NCBI RefSeq assembly: GCF_900496995.4
Contig: NC_044018.1
Coordinates: 7,774,501-7,838,500, forward strand
Origin: Aquila chrysaetos chrysaetos
Lineage: Eukaryota > Chordata > Aves > Accipitriformes > Accipitridae
Direction of reading: 5' to 3'
DNA: 64,000 nt
Shown here piece by piece: positions 1-12,702 of the stretch. The number at the start of each line of letters is the position of its first letter. Position 1 is the stretch's first letter. The notes beneath the pieces are model-generated. The model worked only from the letters and a program-made list of their open reading frames with translations, was not told where the DNA came from and searched no databases. Position numbers and translations under genes: made by a program.

Positions 1-53
1 CGCGGGGCTGGCGGGCCTCACCCTCACCGCCGCCCGGCCAGCCTTGCCCGGCA
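1..53 (+). CDS. MRPL19: MRPL19 exon 1 (partial), mitochondrial presequence
   Basis: A donor GTGAGG at 54-59 closes an open frame from base 2. One base (a53) is carried over, which exactly fits the phase of exon 2. The 17 visible residues are rich in Ala, Leu and Arg with no acidic residue, and the junction gives R-C-F-S-S-S-S, typical of a matrix-targeting presequence near its cleavage site. The start codon is outside the window. The donor choice is inferred from phase and composition only. Confidence 0.55.
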
Positions 54-3000
54 GTGAGGACCGCCCGTACCCCTTATCTCCTGCCTGCCCGGCGCCCTCC
101 TCCTTGCCCGCGGCCGGGGAGCGGCTGCCCGCGGCCTGCTCCTGTCCCTCCGGGCGCCGCGGGGTGTTTGCCCAGAGAGCGGGGGCGGGTGGGGGTACCC
201 CCAGTGAGGGGGGGGGGCACCGGGCCGGCCTGGCGGGGGTTGGAACTCGAACCCCGACTGTTGGGGGGCAGTTCAACTTGAAAACACGGGTTTTAAAAAA
301 ATGTTTTCTTTTTATAGGGTGCTTTTCTTCCTCAAGCTGTCGAATTAGCAGCGATGGAAAGCCAGCAAAATTTCAGCCGCCTCCAAAGCCCGTCATTATT
401 GACAGGCAGAAGCAGAGAGAGGAGAGGAGGTAGGGTGTCCTGGCATTTCTCACGGGGGCCTGTGTTCAGGTCTGCTGTCAGGCTGGTAATTGTGTGAGCG
501 TCGCCTTAAAGTTCCGAGGCATTATTACACAAAAAGTATTTGCAAAGTTCCACCAAAAGGAATTTGTGTTGAAATATGCTTAAAAAAAACCTTCAAATAC
601 TGCATTTTAGAGTTCCTGAAAGCAGTGAAACAGGAAAAAAAATGCATAGCAGTAAAGATTTTTGCAAATTTGTGGTTGTGTGCGGTTTTCATCTGTTAAA
701 GGCATGCATCTCAGCATGCCACAAGATGACAGGGACGTGGGTCCTGTGTCTGCCTTTGACTTGAACCTTGAGATCAACTCTAAGTGCCTACATTACTGTT
801 TGTGAAATGGAGCTGCAAAATGCTTTTGGTTTACACTTTTTAAAGTTTGGATTTTCTTACAGGTTCTTGAGCCCTGAATTTATACCTCCCAGAGGGCGAA
901 CAGATCCTCTTAAATTTTATATAGAAAGAAAGGATATGATACAGAGACGGAAAGTCTTCAACATCCCAGAGTTCTATGTTGGTCAGTAACAGCGCTATAA
1001 CTTTCACAATTTCATCAATATTTTTTGTAGAGTGGGATGGTAAAAGGTGTGGTTTCATGTTGTAGAATATCATAGAACATCACAGCATCAGGTATGTTAG
1101 ATCAACTAGTATGTGCTTTTATACATACTACTTCATATTTTAATTTCGTATTTATATCCAGTTTCCATTAAAAGTATAATACTAGCGTGTTTCTTACGTG
1201 TATTTTAAATCCTGGCACTTTAGCATATGGTTGAAGGTGTAAAGGTGAAAAAGCTTCATAGTTAACCTGTAGAATCACTTTTAACATATATTAATTCAGG
1301 GCACATTAGAAGTTTATTCTATTTCTGGCAGTTTTCATGGAAAATAAAATGTTTTCAAAATGTATCTAAACGCATGTGCTTTGTCTGACTCTGTTCCCAC
1401 GTTTTGGTACATATTTACTTGAACAGTCTATTTATTTTAAATTTTTTTTTTTTTGGCAGGCAGTGTACTTGCCGTTACTACTGCAGATCCATATGCCAAT
1501 GAGAAAGCCAACCGGTTTGTAGGCATCTGCATTCAAAGAGGAGGGAAAGGACTTGGCGCTACCTTTGTCCTTCGGAATGTTATAGAAGGCCAAGGTGGGT
1601 TTTTAACTGTGGTAATTATGCTAGAAATGTTAAGCAAAAAAATGTTGAAGTTGTATGTGAAGGGATATCTGGTGTAGAAACTTAGTCTGCAGAGAGGATG
1701 CCAATAGATTAAAGTGAAATTGTGCGTCTACCTACTGGGGGATACTGCAGGTTTAAAACTGTATACACAGAGATGCTGATGTGCCATATAGTTGAAGACA
1801 TGGAACTGCTTAGTAATTTTTTTTCTATATACTTAGTGATTTTTAGATCTGTATTCTGAGGAAACTGAATGTGATCCACTATGGTTGTGCTTATATTTGA
1901 GCCTGGGCAGTCTACTGCTAGCCCTGTAAATACTACCCCATTTTGAACGCTGTGTATTTGCATGAGATGTTTAACAAGCAACAGATCAGCAGAGTTTTAT
2001 AATAGGCTCATATTCTGGTTTATGGCAAAATGGGGGGAGATGCAAATACTGGTGTTCTGAGAGCAAATATGAAAGAGATGGGTGTCTCTTTATATACACT
2101 GCACATACAGTGAGATAGATAGTAACAGCCATTGTAACCAAAAGGGAGTAAAGTGTAAAACCCAAGCCCTTCTTCCTTAAATTCAAGCCATTCAACGTCT
2201 CTCAAGCTGTTATCAAAGACTTAACTTACAAAAGAAATCTGAATTTGCCTGTACTGACACAATGCACGTGTACAATCACATGTGCACACAGCACTGTATA
2301 TTGTAGTTCCCTGTATAAGTAAAAAGCAGTTCTTAAGTAATACAGGAATGTATAATACTGAGGAAATACTAATTCGGTGTTAGTATTTCTAACTAATTTG
2401 ATTCATTAAACCAGACTTTCTCTCTCTAAGGTGTTGAAATATGTTATGAACTGTACAGTCCTCGAGTCCAGGCCATCGAGGTTCTGAAGCTAGAAAAGAG
2501 GCTGGATGACAACCTGATGTACCTGCGAGATGCCCTCCCTGAATATAGTACTTTTGATGTGAATATGAAACCTGTGTCTCATTTAGACCATGAAGAAATT
2601 CCTGTAAACAAGGTAGGAGCTACATGTTTCAGAGGGAAACTAGAGGATCATTTAGGTAGCTTTCATATCTGACCGATATGCTGGAAGGTGGTTAAACACC
2701 TCTTTGCTACATCAGTTACCAGGGTGATGAAAGGCTACAAAATAAGGCAAGTCTTTATGCTATTTCTGTAGTGAAAGAATGTTGAGACTGTAAATACCTA
2801 CCATCCTTAGTGGTTAATTTTGAAGATATGCAAGGAGCGGTGGCCTCCACACACCGCTATGTAACACCGCGCAGAGAGAAAAGCTTTTCTTACAGGAGTG
2901 TTATTGTTAACATGGTTACTGATTTGGGAGTGGTAGGCATCAGGAAAGAAGGTAATATTCTCTGCATGTCAGAGAAGATCCAGAAACTAGCAGATGTGTC

Positions 3001-3353
3001 AAAGTGTTATCTAGTAACTAGGTAACTTAGTGATCATTTCTCCTTTTCCCTATCATGCTGCTTTTCTTTTTCCTTAATAAGGAACAGGAGTGGAACTACA
3101 AAAGATGAGTTAACTTCACTTTATATGTCAATTTAAGGACTGTGTAATAAATCAAGACAGCGTTAATTAAAAAGTTTTACAAGATACTACGACAACAGTC
3201 ATGTGGACACAAAATATTCCTTTTCTCCTAACAGTGTGAAGTAGTAGTTTCTTAACATACTGACAAATTGGTCTGTTTTCTCGTACTTTCCTTGTGTTAG
3301 AAAAGCAGCTGTCTCACCTTTTGCTAAGCCCACAATCAAAATTCTGGTTACTT

Positions 3354-3388
<35 letters not shown>

Positions 3389-3735
3389 TTTCACCCTAGC
3401 TGCAGGTACGAATGAAACCTAAACCATGGTCAAAACGGTGGGAAAGGCCAAAATACAATATAAAAGGAATAAAGTTTGAGCTACCTGAAAAAAAAATGAA
3501 AGAAGCACAGAAGTGGAGCCAGCCATGGCTAGAGTTTGATATGCTGCGAGAATATGATACTTCAAAAATAGAGGAAAAAATTTGGAAAGAAGTGAATGAA
3601 GAGCTTAAAAAATAATAATCGTTTTTAGAATTACTGAAAAAATTAACATTTACTGTTAATTTACTGTATAGACTATCAGTTGTCAGGTTTTGTATATACA
3701 TAAGCAAAATAAACAATAAAGTTAACCTTTCCAGA
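1..3735 (+). CDS. MRPL19: MRPL19, mitochondrial large-subunit ribosomal protein bL19m (5' end cut off by window edge)
   Basis: The product is a structural protein of the mitochondrial ribosome large subunit, made in the cytosol and imported into the matrix. Six exons join in phase: 1-53 (partial), 318-429, 863-981, 1460-1594, 2431-2612 and 3400-3615. They give about 271 visible residues; the human protein has 292, so roughly 20 N-terminal residues lie upstream. Family landmarks in order are [89 protein letters not shown] and [16 protein letters not shown]. Every intron has GT/AG ends. The 3' UTR is short, with two overlapping-range poly(A) signals near 3708 and 3715. It is convergent with GCFC2, which starts its 3' UTR about 0.9 kb downstream. 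Identification is secure; the exon 1 boundary is less so. Confidence 0.93.
318..429 (+). CDS. MRPL19: MRPL19 exon 2
   Basis: The acceptor is TTTATAG at 311-317 and the donor GTAGGG at 430. The exon encodes the end of the presequence and the conserved [11 protein letters not shown] segment. It enters with one base carried over and leaves with two, and the join to exon 3 restores the conserved ERRFLSPEF. Confidence 0.88.
863..981 (+). CDS. MRPL19: MRPL19 exon 3
   Basis: The acceptor TTTTCTTACAG ends at 862 and the donor GTCAGT starts at 982. It encodes [24 protein letters not shown] through IPEFYVG, the start of the bL19 fold, nearly identical in pattern to the mammalian protein. Confidence 0.93.
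1460..1594 (+). CDS. MRPL19: MRPL19 exon 4
   Basis: A T-rich tract and CAG acceptor precede it and GTGGGT follows. It encodes [27 protein letters not shown] and NVIEGQG, the core beta-barrel segment of the bL19 family. It enters and leaves with one base carried over. Confidence 0.93.
2431..2612 (+). CDS. MRPL19: MRPL19 exon 5
   Basis: The acceptor TCTCTCTAAG ends at 2430 and the donor GTAGGA starts at 2613. It encodes [21 protein letters not shown] and [18 protein letters not shown], ending in phase 0 after VNK. Confidence 0.93.
3356..3383. repeat. T28 homopolymer at MRPL19 last-intron acceptor
   Basis: Twenty-eight consecutive T bases end 16 bases before the splice acceptor of the last MRPL19 exon, forming an extreme polypyrimidine tract likely to vary in length. 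Confidence 0.9.
3400..3615 (+). CDS. MRPL19: MRPL19 exon 6 (last coding exon)
   Basis: The acceptor TTTCACCCTAG ends at 3399, 16 bases after a 28-T run. In phase 0 it encodes [17 protein letters not shown] and the C-terminal [14 protein letters not shown]...[13 protein letters not shown], ending at TAA 3613-3615. The C-terminus is Lys-rich and about as long as the human one. Confidence 0.93.
   Translation: MQVRMKPKPWSKRWERPKYNIKGIKFELPEKKMKEAQKWSQPWLEFDMLREYDTSKIEEKIWKEVNEELKK
3616..3735 (+). other. MRPL19: MRPL19 3' UTR with poly(A) signals
   Basis: A short AT-rich untranslated region. Two AATAAA hexamers occur at about 3708 and 3715, so cleavage is expected near 3730-3740. The exact end is inferred. 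Confidence 0.65.
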
Positions 3736-4659
3736 ACTGTAAAAACTTTTGTGGCTGAACACTAACTTTCTGTTCCTGAAAACAGCCACTCCTTGTTGAG
3801 GACTGTAATGCTGTGTTCACTCCTCCAGAAAGGAGAAGCCTCCTTTTTTGTTAACAAGGGGGGGTTTGTAGCACCTAGTCAAGTTAGTTGTCATTTCCAA
3901 ACACTTCTGTTACTTCTCTCTTTACAGACTAGGTAGTGGCCAGTTGTAGAACTGCTTGACTCTCAACTTCAGAAACAGGCTATAGCAGGGAAGTAGACAC
4001 GTCTGAGCCAACCATACACTCTCAGAGTAAGCGCTGTTTAGTTTTCACATTAAAAAAACCAAACCTGTTTCTGATAGAGCAGTAATACTGATCTGCCAAC
4101 AGAGCAGCAAACACAGTTTTGAAGAACTGAGCCAGTTTGTTTAAGCCAAATCATGTGAATTAGTGTAAGGTTCCTGATGAAGGGCTCCCGAAGTGTCAGA
4201 GTAGGTTCTCGATACTGGGACAGCTGGCTTTATGAAACTGTATTTCCATAGTAGAAGCACACAGGGGCTCTGAGCTCGAGCATTAACTGCCTTCCCATGC
4301 TTATAAGTCATTACAAACAATCTTTCTTCCAGAAAGAAAGATCTACAGTTCTAAACTGTGATAGAACATCTGTTATGTTTTTATAATAGCACAAGGGTGG
4401 TTGCTTCAGGGGAGAGCTTTAGCTAGGATGAGACAAAGGAGAACAAGAGAAAAGCAATGAGATCATGAGCTTGTGGTGATTGATCAGCTATCACATTTTT
4501 GTTGGCATTCTCAGAGGAAAAGCAGCAGAAATTCACCATTATTAGAAAGCAGGATTTGCAACATAACTCCTGAAGGTAACAAAGGCTAACAGTGTCTGAG
4601 TTTTTTCATACTTCTAATAACATTTGTGTCACATGTTAAAAATTGAACTGTACCAGTCT
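3736..4659. other. Intergenic spacer between convergent MRPL19 and GCFC2
   Basis: About 0.9 kb of ordinary AT-leaning sequence between the two inferred poly(A) sites. No conserved ORF, RNA gene or repeat is visible. Confidence 0.5.
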
Positions 4660-5797
4660 CATTAACACAGCAAAATATTTTTATTTTCAAAGTAAACAAA
4701 ATTATTTTAAAAGTCCCCTTTTGTCTGTAACACTGATCAAAGCTATTTACAATTATTTTACAAAAATATCTTTTTAACTTAAAAAAATATAAAAGAAATC
4801 ATAGGGATTAAGTCTGCAAGAGTTAAATTCTAGTCCCAGAAGATTTTGGAGAAATACAGTCACAAGTAAACATACAGAGTCTGTGATGCCCTACAGCTTC
4901 TACAATAAAGTATCCTTGTTATTCTATAGCTATTAATTGCAAACACACAAAGTTATAAAACGTTAGAAATCTAATAAGGGTATGATAAAGTAAGGTTCGG
5001 TAGATCTTACTGGGAAGCAAATTCCTAGAGTTTCAGTTACTGGAAGGTAACTGAAGTTGTTCTTGTGCTTCTCATCATCAAGATGTCTGTTATTAAAAGC
5101 CTGACAAAGCAGGATGTGTGACAACTCCAGCTCTGCACACAAGTTCAGTCGTATCACTCAAGTACAAGACTATGCACATCAGACACTACGTGTTCACTCT
5201 TCCCCAGATGTTCTCCTGTGCAACTTCTTACCTCACTGAACCCACATTTACCATCAGTAAATGTTCATCCGTCAAACTCCAGATCTGCACACTGACTTCC
5301 CTTGTTCCTGTACCAGCGTCAAAACCCCTGTGACATTATGAATTCTTTTTCACTAGGGATGGCTTAACAATAACCCTACCAAAAAGCACTGTGGACCACA
5401 AGTTAGAAGAGCTCAATGACTGCTAAGTCAGAGCGATATTTAGCAATTAATACTGAAAATAGCTTGTAAAGTCATCTACTGGCTAGCAGTGGTAAGTTTT
5501 ACAGGCACTTTCTCTCTTTCCAGGAATCCTTCTAAAAAAGGATAAAGCATTGTCATACATTTTAGAATGCCTGAACCATCGCTTTGACAACTGTAACTTC
5601 TAAAGACTCCTTAACCTAGAGGAGTAGGTGGCAGAAGATGACATTCAGAAAAAAAAACCTCAACTAGTTAACAGCAAGACAGTGATTACCACTACACCTT
5701 TGAGTAGGCAGGATCCACTAATTAAATTTCATACTAGTACTGCTTTAGTGTGAACAGCAGGCTTGTTTCAGTAATACAAGTGTTGCTTCAAAAATTT
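4660..5797 (-). other. GCFC2: GCFC2 3' UTR (inferred)
   Basis: AT-rich sequence after the stop codon with no spliced ORF. The plus strand at about 4678-4683 reads TTTATT, an AATAAA on the gene strand, so cleavage near 4660 would give a 3' UTR of about 1.1 kb. The extent is inferred. Confidence 0.45.
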
Positions 5798-6714
5798 CTA
5801 TTTCCCGATCATCGATTTAAGGTGTTCAAGTTTGTACTCTTCAATGAACTCTTCAACAATACGCAGAGCTTTGACTTTCACCAGCAGGAGAAGAAATTCT
5901 TTTGTTTCATCACTATTAAAAAAAAAAAAAACAAAACAAAAAACAACTTAGATAGCAGCACTTTTATATACCTGACTTAAGTACACTTTATGTTTATTAA
6001 TTTTAAGAAGAGTCAGGTATCTCTTCTGGGGCAATTGTCAGCAGGTGACCTTGGCTACACCCATCACTAACAGTACCCAACATCTAGCGCCTCAAACTAT
6101 CACGTTAAACTAGAACTGCAGAAGTGCTCCTTTACATTATGGCCTCCATCTTTTATGTACGTATGTGATGGGAACATCCTTCAAAGTGTCAAAAATATAA
6201 GACTTAAGGAACTTAAGAAACATTTAACACAAAGCGTTCGAGAAAGTGCTTGAATCCCAAGGAAAGCCTTATCTATTACCTGTGGTTATTCTTGTGTAGC
6301 ATATGGGCACACTGCAGCAAGTGCTGGCAGAAGTTCAGTAACTCAGGGAGAGTTGATCCACTTTTCAGATCGTGGAACCATCTTTCTGGGAGGCATGCAA
6401 CCACCTGTTCACACAAAAAATATTTGTAAAAAGTTTAAAAAGAAAAGTCTTTCAATATAACCAAGTCACATCGCTTCTGACAGCAACTTTTTGGCAGGTT
6501 CAGTCAGTAGTAGTAGTAGTGTGTTTTTAATTTGAAACCAAGATTGATTATCCCTACAAGTAGTTATTCTTAAGAACCTATGGACCAATATTTGTTCTAA
6601 AATGCTTTTATGCACCAAGGTCATCAAAAAAATTAAATTTAAAACCAAATCTTAAATGTTTTAATTTTAAATTTTTTAAATATTCCATCTTCAGTTTTGA
6701 CCCCTCTACATTGA

Positions 6715-6745
<31 letters not shown>

Positions 6746-9700
6746 TTTAGCATACACCCTCTTTCAATGCCAATGTACATGTTATCTTTTACCTTAGTAC
6801 ACTTTTCTATATTATCTGGTCCTAGTGGTGTATTTAAGAGGTTCAGAAGAAGGTAACGATTCAGCAACTTGCTCAGTCCCAAATCACGGACCGTATCTTC
6901 TTGTACAATCCCATCCCAAAGAAGAACATTGGAGAGCAGCTGCATTAATGAAGAAACAGAGAATATGTATACCTGATGGCTGGAAGTGTGCTAAAACACA
7001 ATATTACAAGTTTTATGTAAGATAAAGATTAAAAGATAATATTATGTCTATCCGATTTAAGTACTCAAAACCCAGGATTCACACTGTCCAAACTTACTGT
7101 CATTTAACCACTAATAAGCTGCATATAGTAAATAACCTTATTAAGTAGGATAATTAATTTTACATCTGAATATGAACTGTACCCTAATACGTGTATATAT
7201 GACCTCCTGTATTGGGTTTCTGGGGCAAGGTTTTGGTAGCAGGGAGCTGCAGGGGTGGCTTCTGTGAGAAGCTGCTCGAAGCTTCCCCCATGTCCGACAG
7301 AGCCGATGCCGGCCGGCTACAAGTCGGACCCGCCGCTGGCCAAGGCCGAGCCCATCAGTGACGGTGGTAGTGCCTCTGGGAGAACAGATTTAAGGAGGGA
7401 GGAGAAAACCTGCACAACAGAAACTGCAGCCGGAGAAGAAAGGAGTGAGAACATGTGAGAGCCCCAGCCCTGCAGACCCCAGGTCAGTGCAGAAGGAGAG
7501 GGAAGAGGAGCTCCAGGTGCCGGAGCAGAGATTCCCCTGCAGCCCGTGGGGAAGACCATGGTGAGGCAGGCTGTCCCCCTGCAGCCCAGAGAGGTCCACG
7601 GGGGAGCAGATCTCCACCTGCAGCCCGGGGAGGACCCCACGCCGGAGCAGGTGGGTGCCTGAAGGAGGCTGTGACCCCATGCGAAGCCCGTGCTGGAGCA
7701 GGCTCCTGGCAGGACCTGTGGCCCCACGGAGAGAGGAGCCTGCACTGGAGCAGGGGAAGAGTGTGAGGAGTCCTGAGGAGGAAGGAGCGACAGAGACAAC
7801 GTGTGATGAACTGACCCCAAACCCCATTTCCCATCCCCCTGCACTGCTGGGGGGAGGAGGTGGAGAAGTTGAGAGTTGAGCCCAGGAAGAAAGCAGGTGT
7901 GGGGGAAGGTGTTTTTAAGATTTGGTTTTATTTCTCACTATCCTATTCTGATTTGATTGGCAACAAATTAAATTATTTTTTTCCCCCAAGTCGAGTCTGT
8001 TTTGCCTGTGATGGTAACTGGTGAGTGATCTCTCCCTGCCCTTATCTCGACCCACCAGCCTTTTGTTATGGTTTCTCTCCCCTGTCCAGCTGAGGAGGTG
8101 AGTGTTAGAGCAGCTTTGGTAGGCACCTGGCATCCAACCAGGGTCAACCCACCACACCTCCAAAGCTGGGCAGAACATTTTACCCTTCTAATAGCTTAAC
8201 AATTTGCTAAGGCCCAAGTAGAGAAAATGACTGTGCTTTACACAGAAGAGCTAGCAGTCAAATCTGAAAGCATGAAACAAGGAAAGAGTATTAAGACACT
8301 CCCCCTACAAGAAATAGGGACCAAAACCAAGTGACATCCGATTCTAAGCAAACCATCAGAGAATCCAAGACAGAAGTAAAAAAAAAGTTCCTACATCTGC
8401 TCAGGGTAAGACTACACACAGTCCCTCATAACATAGCTGTTAACCTCAAGGTATTTCACCCTCACAGACACAGCCTGCTGCCTTTGCAGTCACCAGTCAA
8501 AAAGTACTCAAAAACCCACCACCTTTTGCCCTTTTCTCTGGAGTATCCGATGAGACACTTCCATCTAACTGCATGAGCGACTAAAACATAGATCAAAGAA
8601 AAAGGAGTGCTTCCACTGGCCAGCATTAATCAGGAAAGTACACAGCATAGTAAACAAAGAGCATGTTTTCAGCTACACGCTATATCTACACTAGGCAAGT
8701 TAGGCAATACCAGGGTACAAACACTGAACTTCCATCACCTGTACTTTTACATTAGAAGAGTTCCTGGCTCACTTCTCACCCAAGCCACTTAGTATTCCTC
8801 CATACAGTTTCTGGGCATGGTTTAGAGGCCATTCCTAATAAGCATTGTGAAGATGGCAACCCGTATTAAGAGACGGAGCTTAATAGCATGAGTGGGGGGC
8901 TGCACAATGGCAGTGGGTCTCAGTGCCACAGAGCAGTCTCAAGCACAGATGCGTTACACTAGCCGAAGTATTAAGTAGGTCCCAAGAGTTTAACACAGAT
9001 GAGATGCAGTACTATTTACCCTGGGATGACTGAATTCATACCTCCACTCCAGAAAAAATGATGTGACAACTATTCAACAGATATACAGAGCAAGAACACT
9101 TTAAACTACTCTCCATTATCACCCCTTCAAAGACAACCACTGTGACAGTGAAGAAGAAATCAAAAACTAAAAGGAGAAAACTTCAGTCTGCAGAGGAAAG
9201 CACCCAGGTCTGACTTCCAGGAAAACACAACACACAGTCCTAAAAGCTGGGATCAGAATCCCAAGTCTGCCTTGGTTTTTGCTAGGTGTCCTAACCCCTG
9301 GGGATTAAGCTCCCTCTTGCTTTCTCTTCATGTGTCCATGAAAGATTCCTGCACAGCAGCTCACCCCAGGAGCAGAAGTGGCAAGTCTTTTGCTAAGCAG
9401 ACCTCGACACATCCAACTTCCCAAGCTTTTCAACAGAAAGGAAGTTCTGCATCATGACAACGGGAAGACTATGCAGGGCTAGGCATCATGAATAGCTGGG
9501 GAACTGCAGTACTGGATAGGATTTTAATGGGGTTTTATGCATTTAAGTCTCATCTTTAGTAAGAATCCAAATCTATTCCTAGAGGAAACACATCTTAAGT
9601 AGGAACTGAATCACAGGCATTCAGAAATCCCCAACTCAGCACCCCCAAATAAAACTACACTGATGTGCTTATATGAACACACAGTAATTATATTCTACAA

Positions 9701-12664
9701 TAATGGTTAGCATAACTAATGCCATCTTATAAGGCAAACAGCCATTCTCTGTGACCGAGCTGGTCACATATTAGTCCCCTTTCTCCTCATTACCAGACCG
9801 TGAAGGTCCTGTGCACCAAGTAGACGAACCAGATAGATTTCTTCTTCCCCTCCCTGTCAGCCTCAAAATTCCTGAGAGCCAGGCTGACTACTCGCCTCCT
9901 TACCAGCCCTGAAGGCACCAGGCACCTGGCCAACTTTGTGGTGGTGATGACCCCATCACAGAACAGGGAAAAAGAACAGCACACAGAGCACTGTCTATGA
10001 AATCAAGCAGTTACAAGTCCTAAGGGGAACTTACACCAGAACTGCTGCTGCATAGTGAGACCCATAAGCCCCCCTGGGTGGCCAGGGACACCTCTACTGT
10101 CCTCTGCTTCCTCCGCAGATGGAGTGACTCATATTCTTTTACATGTTATGACTGTTGTATTATTGATACTACAAGCCAAATGTTAAGATTTGACCTGATC
10201 TGCAGAGGGTCCAGGTGATTAGGAACCATAAGCTAAGCTGTGCTATAAATTGTGCTATGCTACTTATAAAATTGTGCTGCACTGATTATAAAAATCCTAT
10301 GCTACTCAGATCATAAAATACTGTGCTATGCTGATCATAAAATTCTGTTAAAAAAAAAAAACAATAAAGTGCCATCATCATGCTGCCCAGGATCCCCGAA
10401 AGAACCTGTCTGTCCCCATAGCGTTGGGTGACGGTGACTAACTAGTATGATGTAAGGCCAACAGGCCTGGCTGACCCACTCAAGGAAAAAAAATGAACCA
10501 GCAAGAACAGATGGTCAGACCAAAGTATCTTGCAGAACATGTACCAGCTGGGTAAACAGAAAAAAAGCGTTCATTTATAGTTCATTCTTCTTAAATCATC
10601 ACATGCAGGTTGCACAGAGAACACATCCTTCACCGAGAAAAATGGTTATCCATACTAATAAAAATGTATTAATCTCCCAGGACTAAGACTTGCCTGAATA
10701 TGTATTTCCTGACTGACTGCAAAGTATTTTTTCACTAAAAGGAATTTCAAATAAAAAATAGGTATATTTTCTCTACCTTAACAGCTGACCAAAACCGTCT
10801 TTCTTGAAATTTAGAACATAGTGATGATTTGTCTTCCACAGCACTGGTCATGGAAAGAAGAAAAAAGGTAAAATAAGGATTTATTTTTTGTTTGCTCTTA
10901 AAAGAAGATAAACTGACAATTTATCTCTTAGATACTGATGAATGTTAATTCTGACATTCTTTCAGCAGTGACAGCCACAATCAGAATAAAGGCCTAGGGA
11001 AACAGCTATTGATTTGAACCCATTATAATACAACTACTATGAAATAAGTTTCAATAAAATTAGCAGTTGGAAACACCTGTGTCCACATATCATGGATTCA
11101 TAACAAACCAGCACTGCTTAGACCTAAACATCCTACACCAGCTTTAGCAAAGCTTCTCTCCTAGCTATATCTTAACGCCACATCTCCCAGACTCCTACTC
11201 AATCCCACCTTTGAAATAGTGCCCAGGAATAAGCATCAATATAAACCCTATTTTAGGAATGACAGGAGGAATCAGGGGACACACAGACGTGACACCAGAC
11301 CACCTAAACTAACACAGGCCCTCAGATATAAGTTGCTATGCCAAAACCAGACTGTGGACCTCGTATACTGGAAAGCTTTTGGTTACAGAAGCAAAAAAGC
11401 ATTGAGTTACCCTTACTAGAAAGACTTCATAAACAGGAACGTTTCCTTCATAACCTTTCCTATAATAAAACAGTAGAATCATAGAATGGTTCGGGTCAGA
11501 ACGGACCTCAAAGATCATCTAGTTCCAACCCCCCTGCCGTGGGCAGGGACACCTTCCACTAGACCAGGTTGCTCAAAGCCCCATCCAACCTGGCCTTGGA
11601 CACTGCCAGGGATGGGGCAGCCACAGCTTCTCTGGGCAACCTGTTCCAGTGCCTCACCTCCCTCACAGTGAAGAACTTCCTTACACCTAATCTAAATCTA
11701 TCCTCTTTTAATTTAAAGCCATTACCCTTACCCCTTGTCCTATCACTACATGCCTTTGTAAAAAATCCCTCTCCAGCTTTCTTGTAGACCCCCTTTAGGT
11801 ACTGAAAGGCTGCTATAAAGTCTTTCTGAAGCCTTCTCCTCTCCAGGATAAACAACCTCAACTCTCTCAGCCTCTCTTCACAGCAGAGGTGCTCCAGCCC
11901 TCTGATCATCTTCATGGTCCTCCTCTGGACTCGCTCCAACAGGTCCATGTCCTTCCTGTGTTGGGGGCCCCAGAGCTGAATGCAGTACTCCAGGTGGGGT
12001 CTCACGAGAGTGGAAGGCATGCTTATTCCATTAGCTGTTAATGGATGTCTACAATATTTCATCTACATCTGTGGGGAAGAGGGGTACGGGAATTTAAAAA
12101 AAAAGAAAAAAGCTTAAAAAAGTGCGAGTCAGCTTACCTTTTAGGATACAGAGGAATAAAGACATCTTCCTCTACAGATTTCTTCATTCTTAGGACAACC
12201 ATGTTCATCAAATCCTGTTTAAAAAGAATTATTAATGTGTCCTCTGAAGAAAGACTTCATCTTCCATTTATAACAACTTCAATGGTTAATTTGCTCATCT
12301 AAAACCACAAAATGCTAATTAGAGCTAAGTACAGTTGCCACTTGTATACAATACACACTGAGACCAGGACTACATTAAAAACAGTAGACAAATCACAGCT
12401 GTAATTATCTATAGAGTTAATCTAAAGGATTTTTTTTTTTAAAGATAAAGTTATTTCCCCGAGACCTTTCTTTGCATATTACTTTGCAAGGCAGCAGGAA
12501 AAATGTATAGATTAACAACAAAATAAGTTATGCACATAGGATCTCCATAAAAAGCTATGAAATTCTATGTAAAAAAAATAAATAAATAAATCACCATAGC
12601 TAGGGTAGCATGTGTTTTTAGGCAACATGCTTTTAGGTGCCATAGATTACCACCTAGCTTTTTC

Positions 12665-12702
<38 letters not shown>

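Noticed and set aside
7255-7879. Cluster of ORFs on both strands, up to 175 codons
   Set aside because: Entirely within the solo LTR; the repeat units happen to lack stops.
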